This document shows positions 21,398 through 39,958 of a stretch of 64,000 bases of DNA, piece after piece; the stretch's first letter is position 1; each line of letters opens with the position of its first letter. Under the pieces are notes generated by a model. It did no database searches, had not been told where the DNA came from, and saw only the letters and a program-made list of their open reading frames with translations. Origin of the DNA: Rotaria socialis (taxonomy: Eukaryota > Rotifera > Eurotatoria > Philodinida > Philodinidae); NCBI GenBank assembly GCA_905331475.1, contig CAJNYU010003520.1, positions 1 through 64,000 of the forward strand, written 5' to 3'. A program made the position numbers and the translations under genes.

Positions 21398-23197
21398 TCA
21401 TTTTTGAGTTAATAATGGAAGTGATTTAGATACATTGGTTCGTTGTTCTAAATGTGGAGCTGTAATGAAATGAAGTTTTCCTGTTGGCGAACTTGCATAT
21501 TGTTTTTGTAACCATAAAACAAGTTTTCCATCTGTCAAACAACATGCATTTAGTGCTCCAATACGAAATCGACGTGTTAATATACCGTCTGTTGAACGAT
21601 ATAATAATAATTGTTGACCACGTGGATCACATAATAGATATTGATCATCATTACCGAATGATGCAATTGCTGTAATCCATTTAATATCCGATGGTAATGA
21701 TACGCGTTCATATTTGAGATTCTTAAAATCATGATCCAATAAACAAATAGAATGCTCAAGAAGTTTATCAGATGGAAAATTACGATAGACTAATGCAATA
21801 CGATTATGTGTAACGCACATAGCTGCTAAATGATCATTCATTTTTATACTTTGTTTTGTTTGAAAAAAGTGTGTAGTATCTTCTTGGTCATTATCGTCAT
21901 TGTTTTTTGATAATAAAAGTGGATAAGCATGTTTCTCTATGATATATGAATTTGAAACAGATTTGTACGCTTAAAAACGAAAGAGAAAAAATATTAGCAA
22001 TAAATTATAATGATGTTTGAACAATGATACCGTAGAATATAGAACCATCGTGTGTACAATTAAGAAATCTTGGTGTATTTCCAGGATCTCCATGTTTTGG
22101 TTCGCATCGAAATCTTTTTGCATGTTCTTGTCCTTGTAAATCATAAAAATACATTCGATGATTTCCAACAAGTATAAGGCGTTGTGAATATTCACACCAA
22201 GCACCAGCTAATATTTTATCTTTTTCTGTGCCTAAAACTTTTGATAATCGTACACTCATTTCAACACCTGAACCACGATTAACAACATCAATAGTTGTAG
22301 AACTTAATAAGATTAAACTATTGCCGGGTGTACGACGACAAAAGAATGTTTCAAGATAACGATCATTTAACGATACAGCTGTTGGATGTTTGCCAACAGA
22401 GAATGTTCCTTCAAATGGAATTTGAAAGAATCTACATTTATCCAAACTAATTGTTACTGGAATCTTATTCTTATGTCTAGTTCTATGTTGAGGAGACTCC
22501 GCTCGAGGAGCAGCACGAAGTTGAAGAAGTTTATTTGGCTCAAATTTTCCTAATTCAATTAAAGGAGTTTTTGCTTCAGATACAGATTGACCGAGCGCAC
22601 TACGAGCCTCTAAACGACGTTGAATAGCAGCAAGAGTATCGATATCAATTAACTGATCTTGTTTAAGACAATTCATGAGTAAAAGAGTATAATCGACAGC
22701 TTCTTCACTTGTTAACAATGCAGAACTAAACAAAAATGTTGTTTTTTTTAATTAAATTAACGATAAACTACTAAGAAAATATGTTAGTATCATTTTTATT
22801 TTGTCTCAGTTCATACTTACTCCGTACGTTTTTTTCTTTCTTCTTGTCTCGCTTCTAAATTACATTCAATTTCCTTAATTATGGTTTTTTCACGTTGTTG
22901 AATTTCAGTAATTAAATTGTTTACAGTATCACGAGTGCGTTTAATAGTTTGATTGGAAGCACGAATAAAATTATTATCTATTTCATCGTGCGTTGTTATA
23001 GGATCAATTTTACAAAGTTTAAGCTGCCTTGCTAAGTCATTCATACGATTAGTAACGGCTGTTCGATGTTTAACACTACATTTACCACAAAAAACATCAT
23101 CGCAATGATCAATGCATTTAAAATGTGCCATTGAACTACATTGTGAGCATAATGTAGATGATAGTTGAGGATTGGTCGATATTTTTGTAGTAGTCAT
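21398..23197 (-). CDS. B-box / coiled-coil / beta-propeller protein (TRIM-like, no RING)
   Basis: Three exons join in frame to about 547 aa: 23197-22821, 22725-22031 and 21969-21398, with introns of 95 and 61 nt. Residues of about 15-45 form a B-box-type zinc finger (CSQC, then C-x3-C, FCGKC and a final H). An Arg/Glu-rich coiled coil follows (about 70-125, ending EARQEERKKR). The C-terminal 400 residues show repeated hydrophobic strands with turn motifs (NGNDDQYLLCD-like and DGKLVLW), consistent with a beta-propeller as in NHL/TRIM proteins. No RING precedes the B-box, so E3 ligase activity is not implied. An upstream in-frame ATG at 23320 would add a hydrophobic 41-residue lead; the start at 23197 was preferred because the finger follows closely. 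Partners are unknown. Confidence 0.75.
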
Positions 23198-23320
23198 ATT
23201 ACTAATTGTTGTAGATTTGAATCTCTTATACACACTATTCGACAATCGTATGAGAAGAAAAAAGAAATTGCTATTGAAAAATAAGGCATATAAGAAGCTA
23301 TTGTTATTGTTACTGTTCAC

Positions 23321-24754
23321 TTGAATTTTTTTCTTCTTTTCTTTACAGTTAGAATCAATAACTTTTGCCTGCTTTTTCTCTTTTCGTTTTGTTCTGTTTC
23401 TCGTTCCTTTTCTGTTTCCACGACACTAGAGAGAAGAGTAAACATACAAATGTTAATTAACAACGACAAACAGTAGCAGAAATATTACTCTTATTTTAAA
23501 CATATGAGCCCTATAATTTTTAAAATTTTACTACATAAATAAATCGTACGAGTTAAAAAAAAGGAGTTCTCGACTTTTAAATCAATATTTGTTATGGCAG
23601 GATATATCTGTCCTGCCATAAGTATGTACTCTCTTTTTCTCTTTCGGTTTCATTCTATCACGTTTAGATTCATTCCATTCATCTTCTCGTATCTGTTCTA
23701 TTTAACTGAGTGTTAACTTTTAAAAAGAGGGTGATATTTTGCTTGTGAGAAGGTAATAATAAGAAGAAGGTGAAAATAAAGAAGAAGATTGTAACCCTAT
23801 TGTTTGTCTTTATCAAACATACCGTTTTCTATCCTTGTGTTTATGATGATAATGTTTAGATAATCATGAAAAATTATATCTATATGGACGTATTAGCTTA
23901 ATGATATTAACGATATTCGAAAATCCTATTGGCAATCTCATGAAAAAATCAATAATTTTCAATTATGAAAATCGGATTATGTTAGTAAGTTTCAACACTT
24001 TCTCTTCTAGCCTATATATGTATAACAAAATATAGTGCACATATACTAGAGAATATTTTAAATATCTAGTTCTTTTTCTTTCGAAATATGGTATATTGAA
24101 GGTATTGGATGAAGTTTATCGTCTGTGTCTATTTTTTCTACTACCGAGCACTTATATAACAAAGCATGTAAGAACTCTGTAAGTCCATGATAAATTTTCC
24201 TGTGTTCATCCAGATCTAATTATGAATCAAACAGATGTCAAAACTGTGGGTTGAGTGTTTTTAAAAGTCTCAAATCTTCTTTTCTCGTGATTAAGCAGAG
24301 CTTTTTTCAAGTTTCAAAACAAACTAAAATATCAGCAAAGAGAAAAGTGTAAAATATTCTTTTTTTCAAATCTGGGGAGAAATTGAAACGAAATTCTATT
24401 TATTACAGAAATTCTTGAGTATATCGACAGATTTTATCTGTTCATAAAAACAAAAGTGATAAATTTTATAATTTTGTATCTTAGGTGCATTGAAGACACC
24501 GTCAGTACTTGAAAAATTCGAACCTTCAAGTCTATAAGAGTCAGCACTAGCTGGCTTTTTTTGAAATTTCTAAGTTTGCTAGCTAAATATTTTATTTAAC
24601 ATGGAATAATTATGTTGTATGTTAAGTTTTCTCTAGCACTCAAAGAGCAATGCTCGTTATTTTCTTTTTGATGAGTTGGACATGATGTTTGATATTTGAA
24701 TAGTTATAGTTTAATTTGAATAGAAGGGGGAAAAAAGGGACAAGAACTTTGCTT
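23321..24754. other. Intergenic stretch
   Basis: No gene seen. A 10-bp stem hairpin (TATGGCAGGA/TCCTGCCATA, 8-nt loop) lies at 23593-23620. The rest is featureless AT-rich DNA. Confidence 0.55.
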
Positions 24755-25866
24755 TCAATTAACTAAAACAATATCATCATTTTCCATTTGTTCTTTTTCA
24801 TTTGACAACGAAGAATTCGATTGGCCATCCAATGAATTCTTATTATTCGATTGATATAGTTGTTCGTTCGACTGATGATAGAGAGCATTATCTTTCTCAG
24901 TCCATGTCAAATTCGACATGATAAAGTGTGCATGCTGAGTTTTTATATGATGTTTTAATGAATCTTTTCGTGAATAACGTTTACCACAAAATTGACATTC
25001 TATAAATAATCACATGAGAATTGTTCAAGGAAAAAAATTTTATTTCTACTAACCAACTTTCCATATATCTTGTGAACTATGTGTTATATAATGCCGATTA
25101 AGACCTGATCGATTGACATATGAATTAAAACAAAGTGGACAACGATATTGTCGTTTGCCATCAGCATGAATAATTTCCACAACTGAATCCGTTAATTTTG
25201 GTAGATCAAAACGAGTTGTACGTGTTGAACTAGATCTATCGTGATCATTGATATAATCTATGAAAAGTTACAAATTATCATAGACACATTTATTTTTGTC
25301 TTGGAATTATTTATGATTATCTTACTGATGGGATTCGAACTTTGTTGTTGTTCAATCGTATCAGGCGGAATAAGTTGTTCAAGACTTTGTAATTCATCAA
25401 GTTTTCGTTGTTCACAATCATGTAATTTAGTTTGATCATTTATATAGAATTGAAAACAATATTTACAAAATAAATAGCCTTTTTCATGCATTGAACAATG
25501 ATGAAGAAATGTCTCGTGTGTATGTAAACGTATTTGACATTGACTGCATAGAAAATCTTTTGAAGAATTCTGAAGTTTTGATCCGTTCACTTTAGATTGT
25601 TTATCAACATCATTGAATTCTGAAGTTTCAATAAGATTATCAATTGTGCAACGAAATGAAAATCGATGACCACATTGACACGTAAATATTTGTGATGAAT
25701 TAATTATTGATTTTTCTGAAGAATAATTATCAGATTTTCTTATATTTGAAGGACTAGAAATATTGAAACGAGATTTAAGCCAATTAAGAAATTGGTCTAT
25801 AGAATTTTTATCACTTTGCTGAAGAAATTGTTCAATATCATTACATAATGAAAATACATTTGCCAT
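24755..25866 (-). CDS. C2H2-type zinc finger protein
   Basis: Three exons, 25866-25326, 25257-25054 and 24999-24755, join in frame to 329 aa through introns of 68 and 54 nt. The N-terminal 40 residues are helical. A CQCGHRF pair then starts a series of fingers. Two imperfect ones follow at about 110-160 (FLCSQC...HHCSMH; YLFCKYC...HDC). Two good C2H2 fingers lie at about 215-265 (YRCPLC...HYITH; CQFCGKRYSRKDSLKHH then H). The tail is Asn/Gln/Ser-rich. The TGEKP-like linkers of KRAB-type arrays are absent. A nuclear nucleic-acid-binding role is likely from the family; targets are unknown. The minus-strand neighbour downstream (21398-23197) is a separate gene. Confidence 0.8.
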
Positions 25867-28464
25867 TGAGAAATGTTTGAATGATTTATTGATTAGTTGC
25901 TAAGGATATCTTATCCAAAAGCTAATGGAAAATAGTGGAGCGAAAAATAATTCCTTTTTAACACGTAAGTTTTTCTCGCTTTGCTTCCATAAAGATAATG
26001 CTTTGACTTTGAATATGATTAACAAGTGCGTTTCTTTGAAATGACAACATGTCGTAACATAGATTTTGTGAATATATATGCATCAGTTATACAATAATGA
26101 ATTTTACGAAGTCATAGATATACATCTCAGTAGCGACACGAATGATTATTGAGATCAGATGCTCGAAAATTGCGTCGCTTTATTTTTCACAAAAATGTGT
26201 CTCATATGCATTGAAAAATCGTTGTTCGAAGCAAATTGTCAGGGAACGCGATCTTACCACATACTTAAGAAATGATATTTGTTCATCGTTGTTTAGACAT
26301 TCAAATAATTAGATTTAAAAGTAAAAACACTTGTCTGCTTTAACATTATACAATCATTTGAAATGAAATATTTATGTACGACAGGTATTGGTCATCGGTA
26401 CAATGAAATGTCTCACAATCGATTGAATAAACACTGATTCATCATTTTTTTCACGTGCAATCACATACGTATAACCAACTCAGTTGAACCAATGAAACAC
26501 GTATATGTTCGGAAATCTTTTATTCCAGATTTTATCTAAATCTTTATATGAATCGTTATGAATGCGAGTGGACGAAGACACTAATGGACAGCTCACGTCC
26601 ATGTGTACAGAGTTCCAAGTTCAGATTGGAAACAGCCAATCTACCCTAACCTAGCTACACTAGATGAGTCGTTTCTATCGATCTATTTGAGATAATCAGA
26701 ACGAAATATAAGTTTTGAGTGAACTTACAACTGTCTCGTATATTTCTCGAGCAATTTTCTTTTCCCAAGATAATGCCAAACAAAATTGAGAAAGATTTTT
26801 GTTGGAATCTTCCTAAAACAAAAAAATTTCCCAGATTTGTGAATATAGTAGTCGCTTCCCCATTCCGAATTTTCTTCACTAGTCTTTTCTCGTTCGCCAT
26901 CATCAATTACTACAAATGAATCGCTGCAATACAAATGCATTATAAGGATGTGAATGTGAGATTTGAATATCAGCGAACACTTCCCATGTTCAAAGACATA
27001 TCCATTCCTCTTCAATTTATTTATGTCTTAATGAAATTGATGATAAAAGTTCAACGTTTTCTTGGTGCAAAAGATGTTTACCGATAAGAAAACATGAAAG
27101 CATATCGGTCGAAAATAAATGTCATTCACACTTTTTCCCTTCTTTCTTCTTTTGTTATGTATGAGCTCAGAAATAGTAGATCCAGCCTCATATGGCCTGC
27201 CAGAGAATTTATCTTTATGGGAATCGCACGAATCTTATGAATACTCCTTTGGTAAAACTGATTGCGTGTTCGAGCAATAGTTGTTATGATGAAATTTTTA
27301 TTTTATTTAGTTGCTTTCTCATGTCATTACAGTATCTCGTGTTTGAAATGATCCGTGTTTCATTTATGTAAACTGTAAAAATATACATTCTTCTCGAGAC
27401 ATGTAAATTCTTTTAGAAAGTATCAATCTTCACAGTTGCTCTGTGGATATGTTTCAAAGACACAGATCAAAACTTACCAATGCCAAGGCCAAGATCGACT
27501 ATGTCGCTCGATTCGGTCTTGTATTACTCATTCAATATGGCTTTTTTTTCTTCTAGTAAAAGAAAAGAAGGCAGTATTCAATTGACTACTATAATATGAA
27601 TTTGCCACGAGTAGAATCGGAGTTGATTGAAACCGTATTTACTTCATTGTCTTTCTCATCATAAGTACGACACTAATAAAAAAAACTGGCATGCAGAAAC
27701 GAAGAATCATATCAGGCTGTGTTGTGCTGACATTTTTCAAGCAATGCTAATCGATGTTATCATGAATACAACTAGTTTTACGGGGATTAATTTCTTTTTC
27801 AGCTATGTATCTCATTGTTCTCGCTTGTGTATTACAATTGTCATGATCATATGTCGGTCTAATATATTCAATTCACCATTTTTACATCTTAGGATACAAT
27901 AAGAATTAGTATGACCGTGTATGAATAATCTTTGTTTGGGATCCTAAAACAGTAGAATCAAGTTTCAAGTATATAGTTATATTTTGTTCGAAATTAGTAT
28001 AGCTTTGACATTCCGACGTCAATGTGATCTTTTAACGATCGAAGAAGATCGAATGTATATTTAAGGCTAGCGCCAACTTTCGATGAATCCATCTGTGATG
28101 AGATTTTGTTAACAACTATTTTGTCTATGTTCAAATGCTGTTTGCTGACGTTAAAGCTGTTGGAGCAATCCCCGTGGGATCAAAATGTGAAATACGATAA
28201 AGTTGCTTTCGATAAGATAACTGTCAGTATGCCGTTCGTCATAAGATCAAACTTATTTATATATCGTGATTGTTAAAGCACTTATAAAGATTCTTGAATC
28301 TCGGACATATTGCGAAAATAATAGGAAGAAAAAAAAGACGTATTCTGAGATTTATGGCAATTTTTATTTATCTATTTTTTTAAACTTTACTTGACTATCA
28401 CTGTTTTATGACGAATCTATTGAAAGACATTTTTCATAAACCATATACACAAAGGAATGTAAAT
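25867..28464. other. Intergenic stretch between zinc-finger and FAK genes
   Basis: Short overlapping ORFs at 26655-27015 occur on both strands and show no domains. A single element end (TGTGAAATACGAT) lies at 28186-28198, preceded by the AATCCCCGTGGGATC palindrome also seen before 20227. No gene. Confidence 0.5.
28186..28198 (+). repeat. Isolated left end of the TGTGAA(A/G)CACGAT element
   Basis: TGTGAAATACGAT matches 20227-20239 with one mismatch. The upstream GCAATCC-GTGGGAT context is shared too, so the repeated unit extends left of the tip. Confidence 0.55.
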
Positions 28465-34088
<5,624 letters not shown>

Positions 34089-34325
34089 ATTTCTATCAGC
34101 ATAACCAATGCCGATATGAATGAATGATTCATTGAAGGATAACAACCAAGGAAATGGATGGATGGATTTATCTTTTAATTCGATTCGTTCATATGTAAAC
34201 CATTGATAATATGAAATCGTTCAAATAATGACCTCTATCGTCTATTAATTTAATACGTTTTATAGATTGATTAGACGAACGAATTTCTATCTATCTATCG
34301 ACGGAACGCCAGTAAAAAAATAAAA
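34089..34325. promoter_or_regulatory. Shared divergent promoter region, FAK and dehydrogenase
   Basis: Only 237 bp separate the called starts of the two head-to-head genes. No TATA box or motif stands out. If FAK has a further 5' exon, the gap is smaller or the genes interleave. Confidence 0.4.
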
Positions 34326-37287
34326 ATGACGTGTTGCGATCAAGATACAGGTCTGATGTTAGGTGAACGTATTGTTTTTAATGGATTGAATTCAGAAGAA
34401 ATGTTTTCATCAGAAATAACTCCATTGCCCGAACTTGCACCCGGAGAAATTCTTGTCAAAGTAATTTGGTATGTGCTGAAATACGAGAGCTCTAATTTTT
34501 TGTTTTGTTTTATTTAATGTTACCTAAAGGTTCGCTTAGCATCGATTTGCATGAGTGATGTACATACAGTGAAAGGTCAACGAATAGAACCAACACCGAG
34601 GTAAATTGATTAATTTGAAAGAACAAAGAAGATATACGTTTTTTTTTCTTTTCTGCTTTTTCAAGTGTTCTTGGCCATGAAGCCGTTGTTGAAGTTATTG
34701 CTCATCGTCGACCTGAAAGTGATTTAATCAAGGGCGACCGTTTAACATTTTCAATTGCTGATTCTTGTAATAAATGTGAATTTTGTTTAAAGGGACTACA
34801 GCAAAAATGTACTAAATTATTTAAAGTATGTTAACATTTTTTGTTGAATTTTTCTCATCATTTATTTATTATGTAGTACGGTCATGCTAAATTAAGTGAT
34901 GGCTCAGGTTTTAATGGTTGCTATGCTTCACATATTATAATTCGACATGGTACTCATGTTGTCAAAATACCTGGCACCATATCCGATCGATGTGCTGCAC
35001 CAATTAATTGTTCATTAGGAACAACTATGTGTGCTATGGAATTTGTACCAAAAATTAAAAATGGACGAGCTTTTGTTCAAGTAATTACATTTTTTTTTAA
35101 AGTCAAAGTTACAGTCTCTTGTATATGATGATAGTTAACTGTCAGCCTACATATATATATATAGTTACATTTCGAGAGATTTCTATAGAAAGCTGTGCGA
35201 TGGAAAAAAACATTTTAAATTACAGTTGTAACCATATGAGCATTTTGTTCGTTTGTTGAACTAAATGTCTTCTAGAACAGAGGCTTATATATCTAAAAAA
35301 AGCATACTTTTTAGCAATTGTGCTGACAACTTTATCTTAATGTCTTTCATAAGCAAACATATCATTAAGCTTCTTAATCATATTTTAAAATCTGTCAACA
35401 CCACTCATATGGAACCCGTGTGTTGAATATGATGGTATTATAAATCAAGAAACTCTAATAAATATATTTCTGTTCGCGGTTAACAATGTACGTATATATT
35501 CACGGTGGCGGGAGCAAAGATCATTATTATACATCGGACCTTTTCTCATAATAATAACGTATTTTAGATTGTGTCTAGAGAATATTTTCATTGATTATGA
35601 GTTCAATTGAATGACTTGAATTATACTAATCTGCAAGTCTTTTACTGAAATGCTGAAAACGAATCAACACTAGAATCTCTAAAAATGCAATTTTGCATTT
35701 CGAACGGCTTTTCTTCTAACCTGCATTCACCTCGATTTACAAAAAATTATATTGCTCGATAATGAATTTATTTTACGTGTTTGTTTTCATAGGGTGATGG
35801 AATTCTTGGCTTATATACTTCAGCAGCTCTTCTTGAACTAGGCTATGATACAGTCTATTGTTCAGGTACTCATACTCAACGGTCAGAATTTATAGCTCGT
35901 TTTGGTGCAATTCCACTTTACAATGGTAAAATATATTTCTATTGATCATAATTGAGTTTTCTGCAAAATGAACATTGGAAACAGAACATTCAAATCCTAT
36001 GATATGAGCGAAACACATAGGAACTATAACGAAGAAGCTATAATGACAATTTTTATCGTGATACTGATATCTCATATCAAACAACAGTGACGGTTTTATT
36101 CTGATCTGATAAAATGCATTAGTAAATCAGCAGAGTCTAACATAGTTTTCTATTGCGTTTTAAAAGATACTATCGTATTAATATACTTATTATAATTCTC
36201 CGCAAACAAAAATAGTAGAACTTCGACAATAGAATTTCTTAATCAGATCCTGAAGCTCAGCATGCTTTTTGAAAGAAGGATTCCAATTAAAATAAATAGA
36301 ATGAACACCCACAGAGAATATTGTGTTATGAAATGATCTGATTTTAACTCTTGCCTGTCGAAAAACGTCATTAAAGCATCATGATATTACGTTGAAGATT
36401 TGCATACGATTTGAATGTTCTTGTCCGAAAATCTATTTTAAATGTGGAGAACTCTTAATAAACTCAACAAAAAACTGATTTATAATATGTATTCCTCCTT
36501 TTTTTGTATGCTTTTAGACAGGCGAAGTATGATACATTAATAAATGATTATGATATCTGTATCACTAGTTTTGCTAGATTTTCGTCTTCTTGTGCATGTG
36601 CTTGAACTTGTATCTATATAAATCGATTTCTTGCTCGATGGAAAAGCTTGTCGGTGTGAATCACTGAAAGAAATTTAATTAGTTTGTGCATGTATTAGTC
36701 ATATTTATCTTTTATCCCCGATTTCTGTGCAGTACGTAAAATGAGTAAATCTTAAGAAAGAAAACGTTTTTCAATTTTGATTATTTTTTTCCTGCTAGAT
36801 GAAATAATAGCCGAAGAAACAAATAAAATTGATGTTGTTGTTGAAGTATGTTTTTCTTTCAAAACAAAAAAACAAAAAACGAAGGATGAATCTATGTCAC
36901 AATAGGCTTGCGGAGTATCAGCTGTTATTAATGATGGTCTTAAATTATTGAAACCAGGTGGATTATATCTTTTTCTTGGTATGGTTCATCCACATTCTCA
37001 ACTAAATATAACTGGTGAACAGATTATTCGTAAATGTCTCACGATCAAAGGTAACAATAATTTAGAAACTACTCTGCAAAATTTATCTTCTGCTTTCAAA
37101 AGGTGTTCATAATTATGCGCCACGTCATCTTGATCAAGCTGTTGATTTTCTTTTAAAAACAATTGATAAATATCCATACGAAGAAGTCATGGGTCCTACA
37201 TATAACTTGTCAGATTTACCAATTGCTATGAAAGTTTCAATGGAAAAAATTTATGCTAGAGTTCTAGTGAAACCAAACATGACATAA
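34326..37287 (+). CDS. Zinc-binding alcohol dehydrogenase, phosphonate-catabolism-associated type
   Basis: Eight exons give about 359 aa: 34326-34460, 34530-34600, 34666-34825, 34877-35080, 35793-35925, 36800-36845, 36906-37050 and 37103-37287. The medium-chain dehydrogenase layout is clear. The catalytic-zinc Cys lies in ASICMSDVHT and VLGHEAVVEV carries the zinc-site HE. The structural-zinc cluster is SCNKCEFCLKGLQQKC. Then come LFKYGHAKL and a Rossmann stretch (GDGILGLYTSAALLELGYD). The LFKYGH, GGCYASH-type and APINCSLGTT signatures resemble bacterial alcohol dehydrogenases associated with phosphonate catabolism (family knowledge). The substrate is unproven. At the exon 6/7 join the consensus donor leaves the frame one base short (TTGAA-GTATG after GTTGTT); the expected VVVEACG needs one more base, so a 1-nt deletion, an error or a weak donor is involved. 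AATAAA lies at 37303-37308. Confidence 0.82.
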
Positions 37288-37554
37288 TTAACTTTTATAT
37301 GGAATAAATACATTATTGTTCTCATTTTAATCCGTCCTTATTGTTATTTGCTGTGTTCTTGTATTTATATTTATTTATACTCAAAAAAGGACGATACATG
37401 GTTTTATTAATTTATCTTATTCAAACAAAATACTTATTGTACGTTGGGCTGTTGCATTCTTTCTGTGCATGTTTTCTTTATTATTTTATGCATGAAATAA
37501 AGAAAATGTTTACACAAGTCTAATGAAAAATTATCGAATTAAAATTTTCTGATT

Positions 37555-38119
37555 TTATGGTTCTGTTGATTGTGTTTGCTCTTCTTTGACTGGCCAGTAG
37601 GAATTGAATTGTCGTAAAACGGCAACAACTTTTGCCCAATTTTCTGCAGCTATTCGACTTGTTCGTTTGTCAGTAAGGCATCGTTTTTCGCATTGTTCAC
37701 ATTTTTCTTGGCAATCTTCAAGCGAAGCATTTAAAGATTCTTTGATTTGAGCTAGAAGACAAGTAGCTAGTTGTTGTTGACATGAAGCGAAACAGTAGCC
37801 TAGAAAAATATATTAACTCAGAAAGCCTATACGAAAAACAAGTTTTTATCAATCAGGAATCTGTACCACAAATTTTTGCTTCAAGTGATGGGTTCTCATT
37901 ATCAAATGCAACGTCACAGTCAGGAAGTGAACTTTCACTACGTCGACTCCACCAAACTAAACATGAAAAGAAAAAGAAATGAATTCTTTCCTTACAATGA
38001 CTCTTTTCATATGATCAATTTTAATGTAAAATAAAATCAAACTACTCACTGTTACTTCTCAAAGAGAGGCCATGCATTAGTTGAATAAGTGAGAGAAATA
38101 AAACGACTTGTTTGAACAT
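37555..38119 (-). CDS. Small secreted cysteine-rich protein
   Basis: Three exons, 38119-38050, 37956-37867 and 37799-37555, join to 134 aa (introns 93 and 67 nt). Exon 1 encodes a typical signal peptide (MFKQVVLFLSLIQLMHG). The mature part has an acidic/Ser stretch with WWSRRSESS and then a cysteine-rich helical region (ICGYCFASC, LATCLLA, EDCQEKCEQCEKRC), ending in a short tail (YWPVKEEQTQ). The C-x2-C/C-x3-C spacing suggests disulfide pairing of helices. It is not a family I recognise. It runs tail-to-tail with the dehydrogenase gene, 267 bp apart. Confidence 0.7.
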
Positions 38120-39691
38120 TATTTCCTAAAATAAAATAGATTAATTACAATGGTTTGGATCAATTTTTCAGTTGTCGAGAATTCATTAAAAACATAAGAA
38201 ATCATATTTTCATAGATAATGTATGCTGCTGCGCAGATAATTATTTCAAAATGTGACCAAGATTTTATTTCACTTGTGCGATAAAGACTCAGGAAATGAG
38301 ATGATGCTCATATGTAGTAGAAATAAAATAGATTTGCAATCTGAAAGAGAGAAAAGGAAACGAGCGTGAGATTGTTGTTGACATGAATAACCTTAAAAAA
38401 AAACAGAAAAAGAGCAAGTTTCTATAATGAATAACTTCTAGCAGGTAAATCGTTGAAGCATGGAAAAGCTGTGCTTTCAATGTCTATTCTTTAACAATAA
38501 TATTATGAAAGAAAAAAAAGACATAGGATTTAATATAGATCTTTTACATTGCATGAATATTATTCAAGAAAGATGAATAGCTTTCCTTTGTAAATAAAAA
38601 TCATGGCAATTCATATTTTTATCTGATTAATGTCAAAATAAAACTGAAACTCAACCTGCTTTATTGATTATCATAATACTGAACCTTCTTTTCAAATAGA
38701 AATATTAATTATAAAGATTTGATACACAAAAAGAACAATGAAATAATTTAAAATAAAATGTGACTAATACAAAAGTGAGAAGTGGCAAAAAACATTTCCC
38801 ATTAATATTCTTGTCATTCTTACGGAACTCACAAATGTCATAGATTTATTATATTTTTCATTTGAATTGAGAAAGAATCCAACCGGAAGTACAAATTTAT
38901 TTGATAGATATTTTTAACTGTCATTATTAGTAACGTTGAATTTAATGAAATACAACGTATATTACGATCGCACGTATTGTAAAACATGAAGAAAAAAGCG
39001 TATGTTCATATAACCATGTATCAAATAATCTGAAGAAAGGATCTATTTATTATAACAAAAGATTTACTCAGATGTACACAACAAGTAAAATACAAACTAA
39101 AGGACTCGAATACTCACGCATAGTTCGATACCACGAGATGCATGAATTAAAAATATAATTATTTATTAGGTCATTATTTGAAAATTATGTTAGTAATCGA
39201 GTGAACGTGAAAGTCATACAAAAAGTTGGATTTTATAATTGTCAATAATGAAATAGGTTGAAGTCGATTACGATTAATGTTGCGTAAATTTCGATGTGCG
39301 ACATGAAAGAATTTCTCAAAGGAAATACAAATTTCTTTCATGAACTGAGTAACAGCATGCTCCTAACACATTGCGCTGCGCCAAAAAAGATATTTCTAAT
39401 TTGCTGTGGGCTGACTTTGTTTAAAACTAGATGCATGCTTATCATGCATCATGCAAAACAACCCGACGTTTGTTGGTTATAGAAAACAAATACAAAAAGA
39501 AAGATCTAAGCAACCTTTTGTAAACTATTTCCGGAACAATGATCTGAAAAGAGCTTTTAATGAAGTGTCTTTCGAGAATTAGAGATAGTAATAAAGATGC
39601 AAATCAATGAATAGATTTCGCTCGATTTGTCCTATGACATAAATAGAATATCCTTTTTGTTTTTTTATTTTTTATAAATATTATTAGTTTA
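38120..39691. other. Gene-free stretch
   Basis: Short ORFs only (for example 38289-38480 minus and 39294-39482 plus), without domains. No repeat was recognised. Confidence 0.55.
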
Positions 39692-39958
39692 TGTAACGAT
39701 TATACGCGAAGAGCGTCCGAATTCCATCCGGGGTGTAATGCTCTCGTTCGAGTGTAACCTATACATAACATTTGGTCTTATGATGCCATTTATTCTCATC
39801 ACACCTATTGCCTTTATCTACCCTTCTTCTTCGTTCTCTCAAATGGTTGAGCATTTAAGCGTGTGCTTTATATGTAATCGAGGCGATTTATGATTTGAAG
39901 AGTTGAATAAAGTGTAATACCACCAACACAGGCATCTCTGCTATCTAAAATCGTTAGA
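39692..39958 (+). mobile_element. Possible solo LTR or TIR element
   Basis: The block starts TGTAACGATTATA and ends TAAAATCGTTAGA, inverted with mismatches, and is 267 bp long. It carries GAATAAAGTGTAAT near its 3' side, like a poly(A) signal. Its length and the GGGTGTAATxCTCT words recall 9816-10082, so the two may be members of one LTR family. Confidence 0.35.

Noticed and set aside
21484-21759. Short ORFs on both strands
   Set aside because: Shadows of the third exon of the B-box/propeller gene.
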